This document shows, in pieces, positions 1 to 8,062 of a DNA stretch of 41,085 bases. The first letter of the stretch is position 1. Every line of letters starts with the position of its first letter. The translations under genes and the position numbers were made by a program. The notes under the pieces were generated by a model. It was not told where the DNA came from and made no database searches. It saw only the letters and a list, made by a program, of their open reading frames with translations. The stretch comes from Prosthecochloris sp. (GTDB lineage Bacteria; Bacteroidota; Chlorobiia; Chlorobiales; Chlorobiaceae), in assembly GCA_004028745.1 (NCBI GenBank), contig RAZP01000046.1, positions 1 to 41,085 on the forward strand, given 5' to 3'.

Positions 1-2
1 CT

Positions 3-173
3 TGCCCGTGTACCGACGGGCATAAAGACGGGGGTAGGTATTTCTCCGTGGCCGGTCCGGATCAGGCCGCACCGCGCGGCCGTATTGAAATCTTTGTGGA
101 TAATGGTAAAATTCATTATAGTCTGGGTAGGAAAAAACGCTGTTTCAATTCATATGCAATTGTAGTAAAGTAA
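3..173 (+). CDS. C-terminal end of an unrecognised protein (partial)
   Basis: An open frame enters from the left edge and stops at TAA 171-173, giving the last 56 residues of a protein. The tail contains FSVAGPDQAAPRGRIEIFVD and ends CFNSYAIVVK. It is rich in alternating hydrophobic and charged residues, as in beta-strands, so it reads like a genuine C-terminus. A pseudopilin-like beta-sheet tail is one possibility, but I do not recognise the family. It lies 56 bases upstream of the NusG-like gene on the same strand. The competing frame on this strand (to TAG at about 163-165) gives a less protein-like sequence. Confidence 0.45.
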   Translation, partial: CPCTDGHKDGGRYFSVAGPDQAAPRGRIEIFVDNGKIHYSLGRKKRCFNSYAIVVK

Positions 174-229
174 GCAGCATATTGTATTGAATTCGGTTGA
201 GAAGTAAAAAATTATTTGTGTCCCTCAAT

Positions 230-748
230 ATGAATGATGCAAAGGTGCAGTGCTGGTATGCCGTCTATGTTCGCTCAAGGTTCGAGAAAAAGGTTCGCCA
301 GCTTTTTGAGGAAAAAGGGATAACCAGTTTTTTGCCGCTTGTCGAGACCTGGCGTCAGTGGAGTGACCGGAAGAAAAAAGTGAGTATGCCTTTGTTTAAA
401 GGCTATGTGTTTGTCAGGATATCTTACAAAAGCGACCATTACAAGGTTCTCGATACCGATGGTGTTGTTAAGTTTATAGGCATCAAAAACGTGCCTTCAG
501 TTATCCGCGACAGGGATATCGGGTGGATTAAAATTCTTGCCGGTGAACCCGACGCTTTGAGAGATGTCTTTCCGGAAATACCTTCCGGTCAGAAGGTCAA
601 GGTTATTGCGGGGCCGTTCCTTGGGCTGGAAGGTGTGGTCCGAAAAGAAGGGCGCGATGCAAAGCTTGTAGTATATTTCGACAGCATTATGCAGGGTATT
701 GAAGTGCTCATCAATCCCGAATATCTCCAGCCCATAAAGAGCGGCTGA
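230..748 (+). CDS. NusG/RfaH-like specialised antiterminator (UpxY type)
   Basis: The protein is a NusG paralogue of the RfaH/UpxY class, which in Bacteroidetes and Chlorobi helps RNA polymerase through long polysaccharide operons. The N-terminal NGN domain is plain in WYAVYVRSRFEKKV, in the FLPLVETWRQWSDRKKKV stretch and in PLFKGYVFVRI. A KOW-type segment (GQKVKVIAGPFLGLEGVV) follows near the C-terminus. I place the start at ATG 230, which gives 172 residues and puts WYAVYV at the usual distance from the N-terminus. An upstream in-frame TTG at 197 would add 11 residues unlike the family. Genes of this class are usually first in a surface-polysaccharide operon. Here only an epimerase follows before a terminator, so the cluster is either very short or continues elsewhere. 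Confidence 0.85.
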   Translation: MNDAKVQCWYAVYVRSRFEKKVRQLFEEKGITSFLPLVETWRQWSDRKKKVSMPLFKGYVFVRISYKSDHYKVLDTDGVVKFIGIKNVPSVIRDRDIGWIKILAGEPDALRDVFPEIPSGQKVKVIAGPFLGLEGVVRKEGRDAKLVVYFDSIMQGIEVLINPEYLQPIKSG

Positions 749-769
749 TACACTAACCCCATTTATTTT

Positions 770-1792
770 ATGAAAATACTGGTGACCGGCGCTGCTGGTT
801 TTATCGGCTTTTATGTCAGCCGCAGCCTGCTCGAACGAGGTGATGAAGTAGTAGGTATAGACAACATCAACAGCTATTACGATCCGGGGCTGAAAGAAGC
901 CCGTCTGGAGATACTTCGAAAGTCTAAAAATTTCCGGTTTATCAAGCTTGATCTTGCCGACAGGGAAGGGGTGGAAGAACTGTTTGCTGTTGAGAAGTTC
1001 AACCGCGTAGTGAACATGGCTGCACAGGCTGGAGTTCGTTATTCGCTCGAGAATCCGCATTCCTATATTGACAGCAATATTTTGGGATTCATGAATCTTC
1101 TTGAAGGGTGTCGGCAGCATCATGTCGAGCATTTGGTCTATGCCTCATCAAGTTCCGTTTACGGCGCAAATGAGACCATGCCTTTTTCCGTACACGACAA
1201 TGTTGACCACCCTCTGTCTCTTTATGCCGCCACCAAAAAGTCGAATGAACTGATGGCCCATACTTACAGCCACCTCTACGGTATCCCGACGACCGGGCTG
1301 CGCTTTTTTACGGTGTACGGGCCTTGGGGCAGACCTGATATGGCGCTCTTTCTCTTTACGGAAGCCATTCTCGAGGGGAAGCCTATCAAGGTGTTCAACT
1401 ACGGCAAACACCGCAGGGACTTTACTTATATCGACGATATTACCGAAGGAGTTATACGGACTCTCGATCATGTAGCTGTCTCAAATCCGGACTGGTCTGG
1501 ATTGACGCCTGATCCAGGATCGAGCAGGGCTCCATGGCGCGTATACAATATCGGCAACAGCGAACCTGTCGAACTCATGGATTATATCGGCGCACTTGAG
1601 AAGGCACTGGGTAAAACTGCGGAGAAAGAGTTTTTGCCCATGCAGCCGGGCGATGTACCGGATACGTATGCTGATGTGGAACAGCTCATTCTCGATGTGA
1701 ACTATCATCCGCAAACACCTGTCGAAGAAGGGATACAAAAGTTTGTCGATTGGTATCGGGGGTATTATGGGGTAGTGACGAGTGACGAGTGA
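770..1792 (+). CDS. NAD-dependent nucleotide-sugar epimerase (UDP-glucuronate 4-epimerase-like)
   Basis: This is a 340-residue extended short-chain dehydrogenase/reductase acting on a nucleotide sugar. It begins MKILVTGAAGFIG, the GxxGxxG NAD-binding loop. It carries NMAAQAGVRYS, the ASSSSVYG serine segment and the catalytic YAATK (YxxxK). The segments LRFFTVYGPWGRPDMA, RRDFTYIDDI and YNIGNS are typical of the UDP-glucuronate 4-epimerase (Cap1J/LpsL) branch. The product would be UDP-galacturonate for lipopolysaccharide or capsule; that substrate is inferred from family resemblance only. It lies 21 bases after the NusG-like gene, consistent with one transcript. The last codons (GTG ACG AGT GAC GAG TGA) lie inside a heptamer repeat, so the C-terminal residues TSDE come from repeat sequence. 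Confidence 0.85.
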   Translation: MKILVTGAAGFIGFYVSRSLLERGDEVVGIDNINSYYDPGLKEARLEILRKSKNFRFIKLDLADREGVEELFAVEKFNRVVNMAAQAGVRYSLENPHSYIDSNILGFMNLLEGCRQHHVEHLVYASSSSVYGANETMPFSVHDNVDHPLSLYAATKKSNELMAHTYSHLYGIPTTGLRFFTVYGPWGRPDMALFLFTEAILEGKPIKVFNYGKHRRDFTYIDDITEGVIRTLDHVAVSNPDWSGLTPDPGSSRAPWRVYNIGNSEPVELMDYIGALEKALGKTAEKEFLPMQPGDVPDTYADVEQLILDVNYHPQTPVEEGIQKFVDWYRGYYGVVTSDE

Positions 1793-1795
1793 CAG
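1775..1795 (+). repeat. Heptanucleotide tandem repeat, GTGACGA type
   Basis: Three heptamers in register, GTGACGA GTGACGA GTGACAG, overlap the stop codon of the epimerase gene. A related tract in the opposite orientation lies at 1867-1887, and a third at 33015-33035. Confidence 0.7.
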
Positions 1796-1812
1796 CAAGT
1801 CAAAAAATCCAT

Positions 1813-1851
1813 GGTATTCAGCGTTGTTTCAGAATGCTGAATACCCTTTTT
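1813..1851. terminator. Bidirectional rho-independent terminator
   Basis: A perfect 10-bp inverted repeat, GGTATTCAGC (1813-1822) and GCTGAATACC (1836-1845), is followed by TTTTT on the plus strand. On the minus strand the stem is followed by a T-tract (AAAAAA at 1802-1807 on the plus strand). It sits between the convergent epimerase and AlbA_2 genes and can serve both. Confidence 0.85.
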
Positions 1852-1866
1852 AGTGCTTTGCTATTT

Positions 1867-1887
1867 GTCACCGGTCACTTGTTACTT
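1867..1887 (-). repeat. Heptanucleotide tandem repeat, GTGAC type (inverted)
   Basis: Three degenerate heptamers, GTCACCG GTCACTT GTTACTT on the plus strand, abut the stop codon of the AlbA_2 gene at 1888. This is the inverted orientation of the tract at 1775-1795, so the two flank the terminator symmetrically. Confidence 0.65.
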
Positions 1888-2568
1888 TCATATGTTCTGC
1901 AGGCAATAATAGCTCCGCTGCCCATCGGTGCAAAGCTTGATGGCTCCTGACCGTACCAGAGCGACGAGCGTCTGCATGGCTTTCTGTATGGGGATCCCGG
2001 CAAGTGAGCTGAATTCTTTCGCTGTGATGGTTGTGTTCTTTTCTAAATAACCCAGCAACATTTTCTCGTTTGCACCGAAAGAGAGCCGCAGGGGGTTGCG
2101 GGCGGATTCCATAAGACAAACCCTGTCAGGTGTCGCTACTTTGTTATGGCTCTCCTCACGCATGTATACCTTTTTCACAGATACCTCTTTCAAGGTGTCA
2201 GGGTCACGTTCGACTGCAATGTGGTAGTGGGGTTTTTCACTGCTTTCGGGGACAATAACCATGAGTACCAGCCGTTTTTTGTACTCCATGGCTTCCGTCT
2301 CAATCTGAAGCTTGGGTTCTACATGCATTTTCACAGCATCGTGGATTACCTCCAGCATTTCTTTCTCGCTGTGAATTCCGGTTATCCTTTTATCGTCATC
2401 TACACCAATGAGTATGACGCCGCCTTCGGTATTTGCAAACGCGACAATGGATTTTGCGATTTTTGCGGGGGAGTGCACCAGTCGTTTGAACTCGGTGTGC
2501 CTTGTTTCCCCCTGCCCGATGATGTCGAGCAGAGGCATATTTTCAAGCTGAGACCAGGTAAGAGACAT
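1888..2568 (-). CDS. AlbA_2 (Schlafen-type) ATP-binding/DNA-binding protein
   Basis: This 226-residue protein belongs to the AlbA_2 family, also called the Schlafen AlbA domain and often annotated as a putative transcriptional regulator. The diagnostic segments are ETRHTEFKR near residue 20, then AKSIVAFANTEGGVILIGVDDDKRITG, and later KKVYMREESHNKVAT. After the domain (about residues 18-150) comes a helical, winged-helix-like tail with KEFSSLAGIPIQKAMQTLV. The target is not predictable from sequence. The gene lies 77 bases downstream of lysS on the same strand and has no AAA or HTH partner nearby, so no operon role is implied. It could be regulatory or a nucleic-acid-binding stress factor. 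Confidence 0.8.
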   Translation of the reverse strand: MSLTWSQLENMPLLDIIGQGETRHTEFKRLVHSPAKIAKSIVAFANTEGGVILIGVDDDKRITGIHSEKEMLEVIHDAVKMHVEPKLQIETEAMEYKKRLVLMVIVPESSEKPHYHIAVERDPDTLKEVSVKKVYMREESHNKVATPDRVCLMESARNPLRLSFGANEKMLLGYLEKNTTITAKEFSSLAGIPIQKAMQTLVALVRSGAIKLCTDGQRSYYCLQNI

Positions 2569-2645
2569 GGCGCTTGAATCTAAAAGTTAAAAGAACGTAA
2601 AGCCTGATTTACAGGACATAAGACGTTGAAAAACGTCGGTTGTGC

Positions 2646-4193
2646 TTATTCAGGTTTCATATGCGGGAAGAAGATGACATCCCGTATGGACTCCTGTCCG
2701 GTAAGCAGCATGACGAGTCTGTCAACACCTATGCCAAGGCCGGCGCACGGAGGCATGCCATACTCGAGGGCACGGAGGAAGTCCTCGTCGACGAGCATTG
2801 CTTCGTCGTCACCGCGCAATCGCAGCTTTGCCTGAGCTTCAAGCCGTTCGCGCTGTATAACCGGATCATTGAGCTCGGAGAACGAGTTGCAAAGTTCTTT
2901 TCCGCCGGCGATAAGCTCAAAGCGCTCGACGATGCCTTTTTCTGAACGATGTTCCTTGGCCAAAGGTGACATCTCGGTTGGATAGTCGGTGATGAACGTC
3001 GGCTGGATCAGTTTCGGTTCAACAAATTCCCCGAAAATTTCATCAATGATCTTACCGCTGCTGATTTTTGGGTCAAGCGAAAGGCCAAGGTCTTTGGCTG
3101 TGTTTCTTAGCTCGGTTTCCGATTTCCCCCGGATATCCACCGCACAGTACTCCCGGATCGCATCGGCGATGGTGAGCCTTCTGTAGGGAGGCTCCAGACT
3201 GATCTCATGGCCGAGGAAAGATGTTACGCTGCTGTTGTTTACCGTTGCGCTTGTCTGGTAGATCAGCTCTTCGACAAGTTCCATCATCCAGTAATAATCC
3301 TTGTAAGCAACGTAAAGTTCTACCTGGGTGAATTCCGGATTATGAAAACGGTCAATACCTTCGTTGCGGAAGTCTTTTGCAAATTCGAACACGCCTTCAA
3401 AGCCCCCAACGATCAGCCGCTTCAGGTAAAGCTCGTTGGCGATCCTCAGATAAAGTTCCATATTCAGCGCGTTATGGTGTGTGGTGAACGGTCTGGCCGC
3501 GGCACCTCCATAAACCGGCTGCAGGATCGGCGTTTCCACTTCGAGGTAGCCCTTTTCGGTAAAGAACCTTCGCATGAAAGATATGATGGCTGAGCGTTTG
3601 ACGAAGGTTTGCTTTACTTCGGGGTTAACGATAAGATCAACGTACCGCTGCCGGTAACGCGTTTCCTTGTCGCTGAAAGCATCATATGTAATTTTCTTTC
3701 CGTCAACTTCTTTTTCTTTGGCAACGGGGATAGGCCGGAGCGATTTGCTAAGGAGTTCAAACTCTTCGGCATGTATCGAGATTTCGCCGGTTTTCGTACG
3801 GAAAGTATAGCCTTTTATGCCGACAATATCTCCGATATCAAGCAGTTTAAAAACTCTGTAAGCTTCCTCGCCGACATCATCCCGCTTGATGTAAACCTGT
3901 ATTTTTCCTTCTATGTCCTGGATATGGAAGAACGATGCCTTGCCCATTTTTCTAATGGTCATAATGCGGCCTGCTACCGAAAAAGTTTTCGGTTTATCGT
4001 CCTCGTAATCTTCTATGATTGCTTTTGAATATCCGGTGATATCGAATCCGTATGGATATGGATTGATTCCCTCTTCTGCAAGCTGTTCACGCTCCTCGAT
4101 TCGCCTTTTCATCTGATCGTTCAGAGCACGAAGCTCTGCATCCCGATCGGCTGATGAATCATGCTGTATGTTATTTTCCGATACTTCGGTCAT
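2646..4193 (-). CDS. lysS: Lysyl-tRNA synthetase, class II
   Basis: The enzyme charges tRNA-Lys with lysine in the cytoplasm. At 515 residues it has the normal length for bacterial LysS. The N-terminal OB-fold anticodon-binding domain covers about residues 60-170 (VAGRIMTIRKMGKASFFHIQ). The class II core follows, with motif 1 around YLEVETPILQPVYGGAAARPF. Motif 2 is FRNEGIDRFHNPEFTQVELY, and motif 3 is GLGIGVDRLVMLLTG near the C-terminus. About 40 residues at the N-terminus before the family core are acidic and low in conservation, so a slightly later start is possible. The gene lies 61 bases downstream of the phytoene synthase gene on the same strand. Confidence 0.97.
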   Translation of the reverse strand: MTEVSENNIQHDSSADRDAELRALNDQMKRRIEEREQLAEEGINPYPYGFDITGYSKAIIEDYEDDKPKTFSVAGRIMTIRKMGKASFFHIQDIEGKIQVYIKRDDVGEEAYRVFKLLDIGDIVGIKGYTFRTKTGEISIHAEEFELLSKSLRPIPVAKEKEVDGKKITYDAFSDKETRYRQRYVDLIVNPEVKQTFVKRSAIISFMRRFFTEKGYLEVETPILQPVYGGAAARPFTTHHNALNMELYLRIANELYLKRLIVGGFEGVFEFAKDFRNEGIDRFHNPEFTQVELYVAYKDYYWMMELVEELIYQTSATVNNSSVTSFLGHEISLEPPYRRLTIADAIREYCAVDIRGKSETELRNTAKDLGLSLDPKISSGKIIDEIFGEFVEPKLIQPTFITDYPTEMSPLAKEHRSEKGIVERFELIAGGKELCNSFSELNDPVIQRERLEAQAKLRLRGDDEAMLVDEDFLRALEYGMPPCAGLGIGVDRLVMLLTGQESIRDVIFFPHMKPE

Positions 4194-4254
4194 GTTTTCA
4201 GGTGATGTGAGTTCTCTGTTAACTGTTTATAAAAGTGTCTTTGATGATTTGTAG

Positions 4255-5205
4255 CTACAGTACTTTTGCGTTATGTGCGGGCATCTGCATCTTATACCAG
4301 ATATATGGGATGGTGCTTATTTTCTGGTAAAAGGACCTGTACGCCCGCTGAGAGAAAACGTCGTAGTTGTTTTCTTCGATGGCCTTGAGGATGTTTCGGT
4401 AGTTCAGGCTGCTTACCTTTACCGCGAACCGGCTGTTTTTTTCCAGCATGGGGATTCCCTGCTCGGATGAATCATAGTAACTTCTTGCACGGGCAATCTG
4501 AAACTTGATCAGCTCTACGAAGTTGCCGTTCAGTTCTTTTCGCATGAATTCTTCCTGTGAATAGCTGAAGCGGTCGAGATCCTCCAGAGGAAGATAGATT
4601 CTGCCGCGATCAACATCTTCACCGATGTCACGAAGAATATTGGTGAGCTGCATTGCTATACCGAGCTCAATGGCGTGATCGAGCGCTTTTTTGTCACGGT
4701 AGCCGAAAATTTCCGAACACATCAGACCGACTACCGATGCTACCTTATAGCAATAGATATAAAGGTCGTCAAACGTTTTAAAAGGTTTGAAATCAATATC
4801 CATGGTTACGCCATCCATAAGGTCCAGAGGCAGTTCAATGGGAACACTGTAGCTTTTCAGGGTGTCCTGCCAGGCCATCATGATAGGATCGTTGTTATGA
4901 TTGCCTTCGTAGCATTCATGAAGTCGGGTTTTCCAGTCAGCCATCATCGTGCTCAATTCCTCACGGGTCAATGTGCCGTTGGTGAGCTTGTCTTCAGCCA
5001 AGTCAACCAAGTCATCAACTGTTCTGAGCAGTGCGTACATGGCGTATATTGGGTTACGCTGCTTTTTTGAGAGAAACAAAGTAGCGAGGTAGAAGGTTTT
5101 GGCGTGATATTTCGCTATTTGACGGCAGTAGCGGTAAGCGTTTGTGAGCGTCGGCTCTCGGTCAGACCCCTGCACAACTGTTTTTCCATTATAGCTGTAA
5201 TTCAT
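4255..5205 (-). CDS. crtB: Phytoene synthase (squalene/phytoene synthase family)
   Basis: The enzyme condenses two geranylgeranyl diphosphates to phytoene, the first committed step towards the carotenoids of the chlorosome and reaction centre. The 316-residue protein carries both aspartate-rich Mg-diphosphate motifs: LLRTVDDLVD near residue 62 and LRDIGEDVDRGRIYLP near residue 192. It also has the family signature YCYKVASVVGLMCSEIFGY. Phytoene is favoured over squalene because green sulfur bacteria make carotenoids and the DxxxD spacing fits CrtB. Sequence alone does not fully separate CrtB from hopanoid-type HpnC/HpnD. The start ATG at 5205 follows an AT-rich region; no strong ribosome binding site is visible. 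Confidence 0.88.
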   Translation of the reverse strand: MNYSYNGKTVVQGSDREPTLTNAYRYCRQIAKYHAKTFYLATLFLSKKQRNPIYAMYALLRTVDDLVDLAEDKLTNGTLTREELSTMMADWKTRLHECYEGNHNNDPIMMAWQDTLKSYSVPIELPLDLMDGVTMDIDFKPFKTFDDLYIYCYKVASVVGLMCSEIFGYRDKKALDHAIELGIAMQLTNILRDIGEDVDRGRIYLPLEDLDRFSYSQEEFMRKELNGNFVELIKFQIARARSYYDSSEQGIPMLEKNSRFAVKVSSLNYRNILKAIEENNYDVFSQRAYRSFYQKISTIPYIWYKMQMPAHNAKVL

Positions 5206-5411
5206 TGAGAATGTCTGCTTTGATAAGCTTGAAAAGTAGCGCAGCCTTCTCCGATATCCGGCGAAAGCAAGAAAAAATTGTGTAACTTTTTAAGGCCTGA
5301 TTGAGTTATAAGGAGTGTTGGCAAGATAAAATAAAGCGCATAATATAGCAATACGTAAAGATGAACGGCTGCTGAGCAGTTCATCGAACAGTTTAATCTT
5401 TTTATCTGATA

Positions 5412-6713
5412 TTGGATACTTTCTCTTCTCCAGAAGTAACAAAAGAACGGGTGCTGCTTGTCGGCGTAAGTTCCGCCCCGGAATTAACAAAGTCGGCCGT
5501 TGAAGATTATCTGAATGAACTTGAGTTCCTGGCAGATACTGCCGGCGCAGAGGTTGTGTCGCGCGTCATTCAGGAACGGAAACAGAAAGATCCCGCATGG
5601 TTTCTCGGCAAGGGTAAGGTCGAGGAAATGGAGCATATCGTCAAAGGCGGGCTGATCGATATCGTTCTTTTTGACGACGAACTTTCTCCGGTTCAGGCAA
5701 GGAATCTGGGACGTGTTTTCGATTGCAAAGTTGTGGACCGCACTGAATTGATCCTGCAGATTTTCGCCATCAGGGCAAAATCCGCCCAGGCGAAAATGCA
5801 GGTTGAGCTTGCTCAACTTGAATACCTTCTGCCCCGTCTAACGCGGCTGTGGACACACCTTTCCAAACAAAAGGGCGGTATCGGGACAAAGGGGCCTGGT
5901 GAAACGCAGATAGAAACCGACCGTCGGCTTGTGCGCAAAAGGATTTCTTCCCTGAAAAAGAAACTTGGCGATGTTGCTCTCCAGCACGCAACACAGACTA
6001 AAGAACGGAACAAGATTGCCTGTGTGGCGCTGGTAGGGTACACGAACACTGGTAAATCAACGCTGATGAACAGGCTCTGTCCGAAGGCTGGGGCTTACGC
6101 TGAAGACCGGCTTTTTGCAACTCTCGATACCAAAACCCGCCGCCTTGAGCTGAAGATCAACAAGGTGGTATTGCTTTCCGACACGGTCGGGTTCATCCGG
6201 AAACTCCCTCACCGTCTTGTCGAAAGTTTCCGTTCAACACTGGACGAAGTATTACAGGCCGATTTCTTGATTCACGTGATTGACGCAAGTCATAGCGGCT
6301 TTGAAGAGCAAATGCGTATCGTGCTCGGGACGCTTCAGGAAATCGGCGTCAAGCACAAGAACATTATCAAGGTGTTCAATAAGATCGATGCCGTTGAAGA
6401 TCCGGAAACCCTTCGCGTACTCCGCCAAAAGTACCCGGATGCTCTTTTTGTCTCGGCAAAACGGGGCATCAATCTTACTTCTCTTAAAGAAGCTATTGGT
6501 GAATACATCTTACGGGATTACGAGGTGCGGACTATCAGAACACACATTTCCAACTACAAGCTGATAGGGTATCTTTATGATCATACGGAAGTGATTGGCA
6601 AGAAGTATGTGGGTGAGGATATTGTGCTGGAGTACAGGGCTCATTACAAAAATCTCAAACAAATCGATGCCCGGGTCGAAGCATCTGAAAAGGAAAGCAG
6701 CAATGTCGCTTGA
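5412..6713 (+). CDS. hflX: Ribosome-associated GTPase HflX
   Basis: HflX is a translational GTPase that splits stalled or heat-damaged ribosomes. The 433-residue protein has the HflX N-terminal domain (PAWFLGKGKVEEM, FDDELSPVQARNL) and the linker signature GGIGTKGPGETQIETDRR. The G domain follows: G1 GYTNTGKST near residue 207, G3 DTVGFIRKLPHRLVESF near 257, and G4 NKID near 322. The first usable start is TTG 5412, because an in-frame TAA lies at 5394-5396. No Shine-Dalgarno is visible, so translation may be weak or start at another rare codon. Its 3' end overlaps ybeY by 11 bases, indicating translational coupling. Confidence 0.93.
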   Translation: MDTFSSPEVTKERVLLVGVSSAPELTKSAVEDYLNELEFLADTAGAEVVSRVIQERKQKDPAWFLGKGKVEEMEHIVKGGLIDIVLFDDELSPVQARNLGRVFDCKVVDRTELILQIFAIRAKSAQAKMQVELAQLEYLLPRLTRLWTHLSKQKGGIGTKGPGETQIETDRRLVRKRISSLKKKLGDVALQHATQTKERNKIACVALVGYTNTGKSTLMNRLCPKAGAYAEDRLFATLDTKTRRLELKINKVVLLSDTVGFIRKLPHRLVESFRSTLDEVLQADFLIHVIDASHSGFEEQMRIVLGTLQEIGVKHKNIIKVFNKIDAVEDPETLRVLRQKYPDALFVSAKRGINLTSLKEAIGEYILRDYEVRTIRTHISNYKLIGYLYDHTEVIGKKYVGEDIVLEYRAHYKNLKQIDARVEASEKESSNVA

Positions 6714-7125
6714 GCTTTATAATACTACCCGCAGGGAGATACCGCAGGAAGAACTTGAAGCGATCATTGAAAAAGTTATTGAATCCGAAGGCTGCGCAGT
6801 GGAATCCGTCGTGGCCGTCTTTTGTGGAGACCGGCTGATACACAGAATCAACCGGGAGTTTCTCGGGCATGATTATCCTACCGATACCATAACTTTCAGG
6901 TACAACAGGGGCAGGGATGTTGAGGGGGAATTTTATGTCTCGCTCGATGTGGTCAATGAAAACGCCCGACGTTTCAGAGCCGACTTCCAAGGTGAGCTTT
7001 TTCGTGTCACCATTCACTCCGCATTGCATTTGACCGGTTACGACGACAGTGATGATGAGGCCAGAGCTTCAATGAAGAAGAAAGAGGATTATTATCTTGC
7101 TCAATTGACCGCTGACTATGGATAG
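6703..7125 (+). CDS. ybeY: Endoribonuclease YbeY (rRNA maturation factor)
   Basis: YbeY is a metal-dependent RNase involved in 16S rRNA 3'-end maturation and ribosome quality control. I place the start at ATG 6703 (MSLELYN), inside the end of hflX; this gives 140 residues, normal for the family. FLGHDYPTDTITFRY is the characteristic core. The metal motif reads HSALHLTGYDD, starting near residue 104. Two histidines are kept, but the third ligand position, His in the usual HGxLHLxGYDH, is Asp here. An acidic or other residue at that position also occurs in Bacteroidetes/Chlorobi relatives, so this is probably lineage-typical. The gene overlaps hflX upstream and the DUF456 gene downstream. Confidence 0.93.
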   Translation: MSLELYNTTRREIPQEELEAIIEKVIESEGCAVESVVAVFCGDRLIHRINREFLGHDYPTDTITFRYNRGRDVEGEFYVSLDVVNENARRFRADFQGELFRVTIHSALHLTGYDDSDDEARASMKKKEDYYLAQLTADYG

Positions 7126-7603
7126 TGCTTTTCTTCTCTGGCTTCTCGCGATTATTCTTATTGCTGCAGGCATTGTGGGTCTTGTGCTTCCGGCTCTGCC
7201 CGGAATAGTGCTGGTGTTTGCAGGACTGGTTGTGGCGGCATGGGCTGAAGGTTTTGCCTATGTCGGTCAGGGCACGCTTGTGGTTTTACTGGTTCTCTGT
7301 CTTTTGGGGTACGGCATTGATTTCCTGGCCGGAGCGTTTGGGGCGAGCAGATACGGAGCGAGTAAATATTCGATTATCGGTGCGGCAATCGGAGCGATAG
7401 CCGGGATGTTTTTTGGTCTGCCCGGTATTATTCTTGGTCCATTTATCGGGGCGGTTGTAGGTGAACTGTATGTTCGCAGAGATCTTCAGGCGGCTGGACG
7501 TGCCGGTTTTGGCGCCTGGATAGGACTTATAGCGGGTACGGCTGCAAAAATAGCCATAACCTTTGTAATGATCGGTGTTTTTATTTTTGCCAGATTAGTA
7601 TAA
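7118..7603 (+). CDS. DUF456 family membrane protein
   Basis: This 161-residue, very hydrophobic, glycine-rich protein matches the DUF456 pattern. It has an N-terminal hairpin with GIVGLVLPALPGIVLVFAGL, then DFLAGAFGASRYGASKYSIIGA, then a glycine-zipper-like GAAIGAIAGMFFGLPGIILG. The family pattern continues with PFIGAVVGELY. Four or five membrane segments are expected. No biochemical function is established for the family. The start overlaps the end of ybeY by 8 bases, making it the third gene of a tightly coupled hflX-ybeY-DUF456 operon. It ends 7 bases before the 3' end of the RNase P RNA gene on the other strand. Confidence 0.85.
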   Translation: MDSAFLLWLLAIILIAAGIVGLVLPALPGIVLVFAGLVVAAWAEGFAYVGQGTLVVLLVLCLLGYGIDFLAGAFGASRYGASKYSIIGAAIGAIAGMFFGLPGIILGPFIGAVVGELYVRRDLQAAGRAGFGAWIGLIAGTAAKIAITFVMIGVFIFARLV

Positions 7604-7610
7604 AGAAACT

Positions 7611-8000
7611 GAAACCAAAGCTATAAGCCGAATTCTGTCCCTTGCCTTGCGGCAAGGCTGCAGTCATTTATCTAATGCGGCTCACCCGGAAACTCTCTTT
7701 GTAGAATTGAGCGGATCACTCTTTTTCCTTACGGAAAAGCTTCCTTATTCAGCCTTGCATCGGGGAGGTTTTCATAGCACACGCCATTGCTGACATGTCT
7801 GGTGGTCTCTTACACCCCCTTTTCACCCTTACCCCGGAAATCCGGGGCGGTGTCCTTTCTGTTGCACTGTCTGTGGCAGGAAGCTTACGCCACTGCCCCC
7901 GGTCTTGAGCAAAAACCCTCGACCGGCACCCTGTCCTTCGATGTTCGGACTTTCCTCCACCTGCCCTCAAGACGGGTGGCGACTGCACACTTTGGTTCCA
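7611..8000 (-). ncRNA. rnpB: RNase P RNA component (bacterial)
   Basis: This is the catalytic RNA that trims tRNA 5' leaders, encoded on the minus strand. The universally conserved GAGGAAAGTCCG is present as its complement at 7946-7957. The conserved 3' segment ACAGAATTCGGCTTAT is at 7623-7638. The ends are set by helix P1: CTTTGGTTCC at 7990-7999 is the complement of the 5' strand and pairs with the 3' strand at 7611-7620. That gives about 390 nucleotides. Short reading frames inside this stretch are artefacts. No strong terminator is seen after its 3' end, and processing of a longer transcript is possible. Confidence 0.93.
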
Positions 8001-8062
8001 GTAACTGTATAGTAAAAAAGGAACGGGAGAGTTTAAAAAATAGTTTCTTCTCACCTGTAAAA

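Noticed and set aside
2622..2637. Hairpin GACGTT-GAAA-AACGTC after lysS.
   Set aside because: The stem is short and no T-tract follows on the minus strand, so a terminator call is not supported.
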